A stretch of DNA of 5,252 nt. It comes from Bacteroidia bacterium. Its GTDB lineage: Bacteria > Bacteroidota > Bacteroidia > Bacteroidales > UBA12481. Below, piece by piece: positions 1 to 5,252 of the stretch (position 1 is its first letter; every line of letters begins with the position of its first letter). The stretch spans positions 1 to 5,252 of the forward strand of contig JAPLDV010000346.1 in assembly GCA_026391235.1 (NCBI GenBank), in the 5' to 3' direction. The notes under the pieces are model-generated. The model was not told where the DNA came from, searched no databases, and saw only the letters and a list, made by a program, of their open reading frames with translations. The position numbers were made by a program, and so were the translations under genes.

Positions 1-553
1 CCCGGCCGGCATGACTCAGCAGGGTTTCAGTCAAAACCGCATCGCCTTCGAGCAGCCATTTTGGAACATGGATTCCAAGGACTAAGGATTGTGCCTGGTC
101 GCCGAGAATATAGCCTGCGGCCTTGGTTATCCCGGCATTCAATTTTTCCATTTGAGCAAAGTGCCTGACTTCATGAATGATCAATTGTGAAGAAAAATCA
201 TTGGTTTCCAAAGCAATGGGCTGCTTTGGAAAGAGTTCAATGCGGCGGGGTGCCAAAATGGAACTGCCATTTGAAAAGGCAGCATAAGGATGTATGACAA
301 CCGGCATATTCCTGATGGTTGACTGCATTGAAGCAGTGATGACCTCGCCGATATCATTTAAAATTCCGCTGAACTTACCGGCCAGCCTCGCCTCATTCTG
401 CGGATAAACCAGATCGAATTCACGAACTTTTGTTTGGTTCCATTTAATTGCCGAAGGATCGGAACCCATGGTATAATATTGCGACTGCCCTGGAATCGAT
501 AGGAGAAGGAGCAGTAGTAGCCCGTGGAATTTTGAGGATGTGTTTCTCTTCAC
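1..553 (-). CDS. Secreted HExxH zinc-metalloprotease-like protein, N-terminal part (runs off the left edge)
   Basis: The first 184 residues of an exported gluzincin-like protein are visible; the 3' end lies outside the window. I chose GTG at 553-551 because it is followed at once by a clear signal peptide: basic VKRNTSSKFHG, seven leucines (residues 12-18), then SIPGQSQ as the likely cleavage area. No in-frame ATG lies between it and the upstream repeat, and the next in-frame ATG (residue 29) comes after the signal peptide. Residues 38-51 (WNQTKVREFDLVYP), NGSSILAPRRIE (95-106), HEVRH (127-131) and WLLEGDAVLTET (166-177) follow the order I know from Bacteroidota proteins often labelled TolB-like or peptidase MA-like. 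His127 and His131 would bind zinc, Glu128 would be the catalytic base and Glu169 the third ligand. Full-length relatives often carry a C-terminal beta-propeller, which cannot be seen here. The substrate is unknown. No clear Shine-Dalgarno sequence precedes the start. Family placement is from memory; the motifs are read directly. Confidence 0.8.
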   Translation of the reverse strand, partial: MKRNTSSKFHGLLLLLLLSIPGQSQYYTMGSDPSAIKWNQTKVREFDLVYPQNEARLAGKFSGILNDIGEVITASMQSTIRNMPVVIHPYAAFSNGSSILAPRRIELFPKQPIALETNDFSSQLIIHEVRHFAQMEKLNAGITKAAGYILGDQAQSLVLGIHVPKWLLEGDAVLTETLLSHAGR

Positions 554-583
554 ACGGCAAAAATATAAAACCCCGGGATTGTA

Positions 584-607
584 TGGACGCAAATATGCGT
601 CCCTACG
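584..607. repeat. 24-base palindromic repeat, copy 1
   Basis: This is an exact duplicate of the unit at 633-656. Its core at 585-602 is an inverted repeat with 7-base arms (GGACGCA and TGCGTCC) around a 4-base AATA spacer, followed by CTACG on the plus strand. It would form a short hairpin in RNA from either strand. It lies 31 bases upstream of the GTG start of the protease gene. The form, a short perfect palindrome with a conserved asymmetric tail in an intergenic gap and no coding capacity, resembles REP-like dispersed repeats. Whether it recurs in the genome cannot be seen here. No T-run follows directly, so it is not a standard intrinsic terminator. Confidence 0.85.
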
Positions 608-632
608 ATGGCATTCCTGGGTTGATGTGATG

Positions 633-656
633 TGGACGCAAATATGCGTCCCTACG
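633..656. repeat. 24-base palindromic repeat, copy 2, overlapping a stop codon
   Basis: This copy matches 584-607 at all 24 positions and starts 49 bases further on; the 25 bases between the copies are unique. The palindrome core is 634-651. Read on the minus strand, the unit begins CGTAGGGACGC, and its TAG (654-652) is the in-frame stop of the DUF4252 gene. The hairpin therefore begins in the mRNA directly after the stop codon. It could protect the 3' end of the message or weaken read-through toward the protease gene, but there is no U-tract to support termination. Confidence 0.85.
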
Positions 657-1167
657 GAATTTTTTTCACCTTCTCCAGGTTCTCCATGCCATCAATCTGC
701 ATGCCCTGGGCAATTTTGGATACAGTTTTCATGTCGATAATTCCGGCTATCCAGATCATCGTGCTTTCTTCCTTTCCGCCGCTTATCATTATCAGTTCTT
801 TGATAACCCCGTCTTTCTCAAGGGTAAGGAATTTAACCTGATTACCGGTCTCTTTGATCGTCATTAATTCTTTGTAGTCCTTTTCCGGGATCGCTGATTG
901 AATTTCCTGGTAAAAGGCCGCACCTTCCTTTTCACCTTTGATCGAAAGTATTTTAATAAAATCCAGACTCTTAACTGTTTTCAGAAAATCATCATTTGTC
1001 GGATTATCAACATTGGCAAAAAGCTGAAACATGTTTTTAGTGATGACGACAGAAGTGAATCCATCCTTATCGGAATACTTCTGAAATAGTTGTTCGATGG
1101 CCTTGTTTTGAGCAGACAGGCCAGCAGTCACGAAGAACACCATAAACAGGATGAAATATTTTTTCAT
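652..1167 (-). CDS. DUF4252 family secreted protein
   Basis: This gene encodes 171 residues. The start MKKYFILFMVFFVTAGLSAQ is a typical type I signal peptide with likely cleavage after LSA; there is no lipobox cysteine, so the product is probably soluble in the periplasm or exported. The mature part matches my knowledge of DUF4252: a short N-terminal helix (IEQLFQKYSDKDGFTSVVI, residues 24-42), NMFQLFA, an LDFIKILSI strand, YKELMTIKE, a strand-rich KELIMISGG segment, and a C-terminal helix ending IDGMENLEKVKK. The biochemical role of the family is not known to me. It starts 10 bases after the anti-sigma gene, so it should be the third gene of the sigma operon. Such proteins often accompany ECF sigma/anti-sigma pairs in Bacteroidota. 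Length and C-terminal motif look near complete, although the TAG stop and part of the last codon come from a palindromic repeat. Confidence 0.88.
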   Translation of the reverse strand: MKKYFILFMVFFVTAGLSAQNKAIEQLFQKYSDKDGFTSVVITKNMFQLFANVDNPTNDDFLKTVKSLDFIKILSIKGEKEGAAFYQEIQSAIPEKDYKELMTIKETGNQVKFLTLEKDGVIKELIMISGGKEESTMIWIAGIIDMKTVSKIAQGMQIDGMENLEKVKKIP

Positions 1168-1177
1168 GATAGTCGAT

Positions 1178-1723
1178 TTACTTTTGATTTTGCAGTTTAC
1201 CTATTGCCGACAACCTTTTTGCAGCCTTATCCAATGAGTTCAATTTCTGTAGAGGCTCAAACGCCTGATTGATCCTGCTGAGACCAGATAACTGGGAAGT
1301 ACCTTCGTTGAAAAATTTCGAAACCATTTCGAGTGCCTCCCGTGATTCAGCATAGGCGATTTTCGGATCACTTATATATTGTGTTTGATTTTGCCTGGAA
1401 AGTAAAATATAAGTTGAAACCATCAGAAACAGTCCTGCCGCAACGCTTAAAACCATATACGTAATCCTGCGGTTGGCATGCTTATGATCTTTCTGTACCA
1501 CTTTAAGTGCATCCAATACGGAGGCCTCCAAATCGTCAGGGACAGGTATTTCTTCATCTCTCATAGCTGCAACGGCCAGAAAATGAATTTTATCGGCCTC
1601 AAACTCCGGATCAACCCGTCCATTCAGGAAATACTCTTCAAGATCGGACTCTTCCCCGGGGGAAGTCAAACCGTTATAATATTTCTGCAATAAGACTTTT
1701 ACTTCGTTCGTTTTCATATCCAT
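1178..1723 (-). CDS. Putative anti-sigma factor, single-pass membrane protein
   Basis: This gene encodes 181 residues, probably a membrane regulator that holds the sigma factor encoded just upstream. Residues 8-48 (VKVLLQKYYNGLTSPGEESD and on) resemble the short helical N-terminus seen in many Bacteroidota anti-sigma-like proteins (Y-x-G-x-T-S-x-x-E). Residues 60-86 end in the basic stretch KDHKHANRR. One transmembrane helix spans about 87-108 (ITYMVLSVAAGLFLMVSTYILL). The positive residues before it predict a cytoplasmic N-terminus and a periplasmic tail of about 70 residues. That tail is rich in amphipathic helix (DPKIAYAESREALEMVSKFF at 119-138, then helices to the end). There is no FecR domain and no zinc-binding HxxxCxxC motif. 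The gene overlaps the sigma gene by 50 bases in another frame, which suggests translational coupling. Start at Met3 (1717) is also possible. The role is inferred from position, topology and the N-terminal motif. Confidence 0.72.
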   Translation of the reverse strand: MDMKTNEVKVLLQKYYNGLTSPGEESDLEEYFLNGRVDPEFEADKIHFLAVAAMRDEEIPVPDDLEASVLDALKVVQKDHKHANRRITYMVLSVAAGLFLMVSTYILLSRQNQTQYISDPKIAYAESREALEMVSKFFNEGTSQLSGLSRINQAFEPLQKLNSLDKAAKRLSAIGKLQNQK

Positions 1724-2222
1724 ACATTTTAGCCAGGATTTGCCTGATTTTATTCCTTCCCCTTGATAAAATTACGCGAACAGTTCCATCCGCAATACCC
1801 AGAGCTTCTGCTATTTCTTCATTTGAATAACCTTCAATATCTCTCATCCGCACTACCGACTGCTGAGGTTCCTGCATCTCCGTAATGGCATTCCGGATAA
1901 TTTCAACAGAATTATTGACTTCAAGATGGCGGTCCGGTAAAGGTTCAAGTCCGGGCCTGTTACTGAAATACTCCTGAACATCCAGGCTGACCGTTTTTCT
2001 CATTTTAATTCTGTCGAGACAATGGTTTCTCATTATCCTGATTGAAAATGCCTCTATACTATTGACTGTGACAAGTTCTGATCTCAAATTCCAAAGTTTG
2101 ACAAATATGTCTTGAACAGCATCTTTTGAATCCTCCTGGTTACCCAGGTAGCGGAAAGCGTACCGGTAAAGCTGCCGGTTCAGTGGAACTACTTTGTCGT
2201 TGAATTCTTGTGCTGTCATCAT
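1674..2222 (-). CDS. ECF-type RNA polymerase sigma factor (sigma-70 family)
   Basis: This gene encodes 182 residues, the usual size for an ECF sigma factor, with only regions 2 and 4. Region 2 covers about 10-78: LYRYAFRYLGNQEDSKDAVQ (18-37) then DIFVKLW, the core-polymerase-binding helix, and SIRIMRNHCLDRIK (60-73), the segment that reads the -10 element. Region 4 covers about 107-163, with EPQQSVVRMRDIEGYSNEEI (118-137) and the helix-turn-helix ALGIADGTVRVILSRGRNKI (140-159) that reads the -35 element. A linker of about 30 residues joins them. The tail after residue 165 is encoded where the gene overlaps its putative anti-sigma gene. Two consecutive ATGs (2222 and 2219) could serve as start, and an ECF-like promoter lies immediately upstream. 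The target regulon is unknown; envelope functions are plausible from the downstream genes. Confidence 0.95.
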   Translation of the reverse strand: MMTAQEFNDKVVPLNRQLYRYAFRYLGNQEDSKDAVQDIFVKLWNLRSELVTVNSIEAFSIRIMRNHCLDRIKMRKTVSLDVQEYFSNRPGLEPLPDRHLEVNNSVEIIRNAITEMQEPQQSVVRMRDIEGYSNEEIAEALGIADGTVRVILSRGRNKIRQILAKMYGYENERSKSLIAEIL

Positions 2223-2226
2223 GTCG

Positions 2227-2256
2227 TAGACGAATCGGGCCGGGTCTTGTTACAAA
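2227..2256 (-). promoter_or_regulatory. Candidate ECF-sigma promoter of the sigma/anti-sigma/DUF4252 operon
   Basis: On the minus strand, TTTGTAAC (2256-2249) is followed after exactly 16 bases by CGTCTA (2232-2227). This is the classic ECF layout: a -35 with an AAC core, a 16-17 base spacer, and a CGTC -10. It does not fit the housekeeping Bacteroidota consensus (TTTG and TAnnTTTG). It is the only such pair I noticed in the window, and it sits in the 46-base gap directly in front of the sigma gene, as expected for autoregulation. The predicted transcription start, about 8-9 bases after CGTC, falls near 2220, on or beside the two start codons. The mRNA would then have almost no leader, unless translation begins further in. 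Confidence 0.55.
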
Positions 2257-2268
2257 GGCACCCTCAAT

Positions 2269-3198
2269 TTACTCAAATCTCCACATCCCGCGGATCACTA
2301 ATGGATAACTGGCGAAGGAGGAGCCTGCGAAAATTCCGAACCCGCCTTTAATATTCGTGAAAACCTGAACCGGTTCGGAGAACGGATTATTCTGAGCACG
2401 CTGATAAGCATCATTACTCAAAACATATTGATAATAAGACGGGTCGACCTGTTCCATTTTAACATCCAGCCAAATCGTATCAGAATTATAATATGAATAG
2501 TCGCTTATATTAAATTCCACGGTCTTTCCCAGGCCGTCAAAAAGTAAGTCATCGAAATAGAGTTTATTGTAGAAATTTAAAGATTCATCCTTCAGAAATT
2601 GATCGTTATAACCGGATAGGTAAGCCTGAAGTGTAATTTTTTTACCGGTATTGGTCATATAAGCATAATCGATTTCTTTGTAGGTTACATCAACACCAAA
2701 TGAATATACATTATGCACACCTGCCGGGTCATCGAATTTCACAGAGAGGCGGAGTTGCTGCTGTCCCCATTCGTCGGTCAGCGTTGCTGTATCAACGGAA
2801 ATAATTGGAACCACAGATGGTATGATTGCAGTGGTTTCGACCGGTTTGAGGCCATCGCCTGAGGCGGTTAACCGGTAGGACTGACCAACCTGAGGTTTGA
2901 AATCCGGCAGAAAATAGAATCCACCGGATTCTTCCTGAAACTTTCCGATCAGACCGGCCTCGTTAAATAAACTGACAACGCCACCGGTAATGAAAACAAA
3001 ATCATCCTTTTCAAGAACAGACAGGCTCGTGCTAAGGTTGATCCGTACGGGTTGATCAGGGCTGATCAATCCATTGACCACAATTTTCCGTTCCTTGTCA
3101 GGGATCGAAATATCGATGACCTTGCTGCAGGAAGTTATTCCAAATACTGCCAGAATTGTGGCCAGTTGCAGCAGGCAAAGGGATGTAGGTATTTTCAT
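2269..3198 (-). CDS. DUF4249 family outer-membrane lipoprotein
   Basis: This gene encodes 309 residues. The N-terminus has a lipoprotein signal peptide with a hydrophobic stretch (about 6-21) and lipobox ITSC, so Cys24 would be lipidated. Residues after it (SKVIDISIPDKERKIVVNGL, 25-44) match the usual opening of DUF4249 proteins. A strand-rich, probably beta-sandwich, region follows (GQSYRLTASGDGLKPVETTA and IIPS, about 104-127). The C-terminus has the family's characteristic NPFSEPVQVFTNIKGGFGIF, then a final strand ending RGMWRFE. The gene begins 2 bases after the receptor stop codon (TAA-CG-ATG), so the pair is surely co-transcribed and probably translationally coupled. By analogy with SusC/SusD, the lipoprotein is likely a surface or periplasmic partner of the receptor, but it is not a SusD homologue and its ligand is unknown. 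Full length, with no sign of damage. Confidence 0.9.
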   Translation of the reverse strand: MKIPTSLCLLQLATILAVFGITSCSKVIDISIPDKERKIVVNGLISPDQPVRINLSTSLSVLEKDDFVFITGGVVSLFNEAGLIGKFQEESGGFYFLPDFKPQVGQSYRLTASGDGLKPVETTAIIPSVVPIISVDTATLTDEWGQQQLRLSVKFDDPAGVHNVYSFGVDVTYKEIDYAYMTNTGKKITLQAYLSGYNDQFLKDESLNFYNKLYFDDLLFDGLGKTVEFNISDYSYYNSDTIWLDVKMEQVDPSYYQYVLSNDAYQRAQNNPFSEPVQVFTNIKGGFGIFAGSSFASYPLVIRGMWRFE

Positions 3199-3200
3199 CG

Positions 3201-5252
3201 TTACTTAATCTTAAAACTGTAACTGATTGAGGGTATAAACGGAAACAGGGAATATTGGCTTAGAACCGTTTGATAAGTACCGTTGCCGGTATCTTTCTGA
3301 TCGAATTGAAGATAGAAAGGATTCTTTCGGTTATAGACGTTGTAAGCACCAATTGACCAGACTCTCTCTCCCCATTTTCTATTTTTTTTAAAATTTATGC
3401 CGATATCGAGCCTATGATAGGCAGGCACCCGGTATGAGTTACGGTTATCAAAAGCCTCAATCCCAATAAAATACGAACGATCAAAGGATATGCCGGCAAT
3501 GGATGCATATTTTTCCAGAGGAAGAGTAACCGCATTCCCGGTACCATAGACCCAGGTAACACCTATGTCGATCCTGTTTGAAAGTTTCTGGTTCAGAACA
3601 ATTGACACATCATGTCGTCGATCATACCGGTATGGGAACCATTCACCGAAGCTTATATTCTTGAATTTCCGTTCACTCCATGAGAGCGTGTACCCGATCC
3701 ATCCTGAAGTTTTTCCCGCCTGCTTTCGAGCGAGGATTTCGACACCGTACGCGCGGCCCTCTCCGATTTCGATTTTGTCCTGCCAGTCATCGGTGTAGGA
3801 ATAGAAACTTGCACCCTCTTTGTATTCGATCAGGTTTTTCATTGATTTATAATAACCTTCCACACTGATATCAATGCCTTCAGTGGGTTCATAAACCACA
3901 CCAAACGCATATTGAACAGCTTTTTCGGGTTTGATTTTTTTCGTTGCAGGCAGCCATAAATCGGTTGGCAATCCAATGGTTGAGTTGGTCAGGAGATGGA
4001 TGTACTGGCTCATAGTGGTAAAGGCAGCCTTCATCGAAAATTTTTCATTCAGGAGGAACCTGGCTGAGATCCTTGGCTGTAATGATATATAAGTTGAATC
4101 CTGGACTCTAAAACCGGAAAAATGATAGCCGATATTGGCTTTTAGACTTGGCAAAATACTCCAGTCATCTTCAACAAAAAAGGCACCTTCATGCGCGTAA
4201 ATATCTTTGTTTCCAAAGGTTGTATCAATTCCGATGTTACCGGACCCGCTTGCTGAGAATACATTAACACCGGGCCTGAAAGTGTGGAATATCTGGTTGT
4301 AACCGAAGCGGATGGTATGATTTGGGTCAGGAAGGTATTCAAAATCAATTTTCCCCGCCCAGTCAATGATTCCCGATTCATATTGGTAATCGAAAAGATA
4401 GGTAAGGGTATCATTATCTTCCGCCTTATTCATCATTGAGGTTAAGAAGCGGTAACGGCTATAGGTAATGGTTGTATTGCTGAACAACTTTGGAGTGATA
4501 ACATAATTCCATCGCACTGCGGCAGTCAGGTTACCCCAGCTCAAACCGCCATCGGTTTCCCACCGATAGCTATTACCCTGGTCACTTCCTTTTTCAATGT
4601 CACCAATATATGCTTTATCCCGGCCCGAATAGGCACTCAGAAAGAGCCGGCTTTTATCTGAGAATTTGTGATTAATTTTTGCGTTCAGATCGTAGAAATA
4701 GTATCCCGCCCTGAGATTGCTGTTACTGCTGCCTGACTGCATTTTGATAAGCGGCCATAAAAGCATATCAATGTAAGTTCTCCTTCCTGAAACAATAAAC
4801 GAAGTTTTATCCTTAATGATGGGGCCCTCAAGTGTGAGCTTACTGGAAATAATGCCGACGCTTCCTTCTGCACTGAATTTCTTATTGTTACCATCACGCA
4901 TTCGGATATCGAGGACTGAAGATAGGCGACCGCCATAACGTGCTGGAAATCCTCCTGTTATGAGTTTAACGCTCTGAATAGCATCGGGATTAAAGACAGA
5001 GAAAAAGCCAAATAAGTGGCTTGCGTTATAAACCGGCACTCCATCGAGCAGAATCAGATTTTGATCAGGTCCCCCACCCCTCACATAAATCCCGCTGGTA
5101 CCTTCGCTTCCGCCCTTCACACCCGGCAACAGCTGCAAAGCTTTTAAAACATCGACCTCACCAAGCAGCATGGGCAGGCTTTTGATGGATTTTGCACTTA
5201 GTTCAGTCATGCTCATCTGGGTACTTAAAACAGCCGATTTGGCCTTCTCAGC
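3201..5252 (-). CDS. TonB-dependent outer-membrane receptor (5' end outside the window)
   Basis: The 683 visible residues form an energy-coupled outer-membrane import channel. The frame is open to the right edge (first residues AEKAKSAVLSTQ), so ATG at 5216-5214 is internal and the true start lies beyond the window. The plug domain covers about 13-120: a conserved ALQLLPGVKGG (38-48), the YVRGGGPDQNLILLDGVPVY stretch (56-75), and GGFPARYGGRLSSVLDI (100-116). The rest is a 22-strand-type beta-barrel with alternating aromatic strands, ending in the typical outer-membrane C-terminal strand PSISYSFKIK. Missing in this window are the signal peptide and, as expected for this family, an N-terminal carboxypeptidase-regulatory-like domain of roughly 90 residues. 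I cannot tell whether an STN signalling domain is present. The partner is the DUF4249 lipoprotein gene 2 bases downstream. The ligand cannot be deduced. No frameshift is seen. Confidence 0.93.
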   Translation of the reverse strand, partial: AEKAKSAVLSTQMSMTELSAKSIKSLPMLLGEVDVLKALQLLPGVKGGSEGTSGIYVRGGGPDQNLILLDGVPVYNASHLFGFFSVFNPDAIQSVKLITGGFPARYGGRLSSVLDIRMRDGNNKKFSAEGSVGIISSKLTLEGPIIKDKTSFIVSGRRTYIDMLLWPLIKMQSGSSNSNLRAGYYFYDLNAKINHKFSDKSRLFLSAYSGRDKAYIGDIEKGSDQGNSYRWETDGGLSWGNLTAAVRWNYVITPKLFSNTTITYSRYRFLTSMMNKAEDNDTLTYLFDYQYESGIIDWAGKIDFEYLPDPNHTIRFGYNQIFHTFRPGVNVFSASGSGNIGIDTTFGNKDIYAHEGAFFVEDDWSILPSLKANIGYHFSGFRVQDSTYISLQPRISARFLLNEKFSMKAAFTTMSQYIHLLTNSTIGLPTDLWLPATKKIKPEKAVQYAFGVVYEPTEGIDISVEGYYKSMKNLIEYKEGASFYSYTDDWQDKIEIGEGRAYGVEILARKQAGKTSGWIGYTLSWSERKFKNISFGEWFPYRYDRRHDVSIVLNQKLSNRIDIGVTWVYGTGNAVTLPLEKYASIAGISFDRSYFIGIEAFDNRNSYRVPAYHRLDIGINFKKNRKWGERVWSIGAYNVYNRKNPFYLQFDQKDTGNGTYQTVLSQYSLFPFIPSISYSFKIK

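Noticed and set aside
558..565. TATTTTTG on the minus strand, a match to the Bacteroidota -7 element TAnnTTTG, just before the protease GTG
   Set aside because: The nearest upstream TTTG is about 24 bases away, too far for the usual spacing, and the transcription start would fall on the start codon. The match in an AT-rich stretch could be chance.
585..651. Intrinsic terminator formed by the palindromic repeats
   Set aside because: The 7-base stems are stable enough to matter, but neither hairpin is followed by a run of U in the minus-strand transcript. An effect on mRNA stability or partial termination remains possible.
584..656. Start of a CRISPR array
   Set aside because: There are only two copies, the repeat is a near-perfect short palindrome, the single 25-base spacer proves nothing, and no cas gene is nearby.
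448..841. Small plus-strand reading frames that include the repeat sequence (peptides with MDANMRPY)
   Set aside because: They overlap the protease gene, the repeats and the DUF4252 gene on the opposite strand. They lack start signals and owe their similarity to the duplicated 24-base repeat being translated.
3565..3868. Plus-strand frames of 62-77 codons opposite the receptor gene
   Set aside because: They are antisense shadows with no recognisable domain, and they overlap strongly conserved barrel-coding sequence.
4142..4936. Two minus-strand frames of 83 and 90 codons inside the receptor gene
   Set aside because: They are out-of-frame shadows of a clearly coding receptor sequence, with no signal peptide, motif or start signal of their own.

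Overview
The window looks like chromosomal DNA from a member of the Bacteroidota. The evidence is the gene content: a SusC-like TonB-dependent receptor paired with a DUF4249 lipoprotein, an ECF sigma factor followed by a one-helix putative anti-sigma protein and a DUF4252 protein, and a secreted HExxH protease of a Bacteroidota-type family. Shine-Dalgarno signals are weak throughout, which also fits. I cannot place it below phylum.

All six genes lie on the minus strand and read from right to left. From 5252 down to 3201 is a TonB-dependent receptor whose N-terminus lies outside the window. After a 2-base gap comes a DUF4249 outer-membrane lipoprotein (3198-2269), so the two are almost certainly co-transcribed as a two-gene outer-membrane uptake unit. 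A 46-base gap (2223-2268) carries a good match to an ECF-type promoter (GTAAC, 16 bases, CGTCTA). It starts a second unit: ECF sigma factor (2222-1674), putative membrane anti-sigma factor (1723-1178, overlapping the sigma gene by 50 bases) and secreted DUF4252 protein (1167-652, after a 10-base gap). The promoter type suggests that the sigma factor drives its own operon.

The next 98 bases (554-651) hold no gene. They contain two exact copies of a 24-base palindromic repeat spaced 49 bases apart. The copy nearer the DUF4252 gene supplies that gene's stop codon. The last gene (553 to the left edge) encodes the first 184 residues of an exported zinc-metalloprotease-like protein with HEVRH and a downstream WLLEGDA motif. 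It appears to start at GTG.

The receptor pair would import an unknown ligand. The sigma/anti-sigma/DUF4252 operon looks like an envelope-sensing circuit. Adjacency alone does not prove that one regulates the other. I see no mobile element with a transposase, no CRISPR array, no tRNA or rRNA, and no clearly new multi-gene system. The most interesting points are the likely autoregulatory promoter and the palindromic repeat that has taken over a stop codon.
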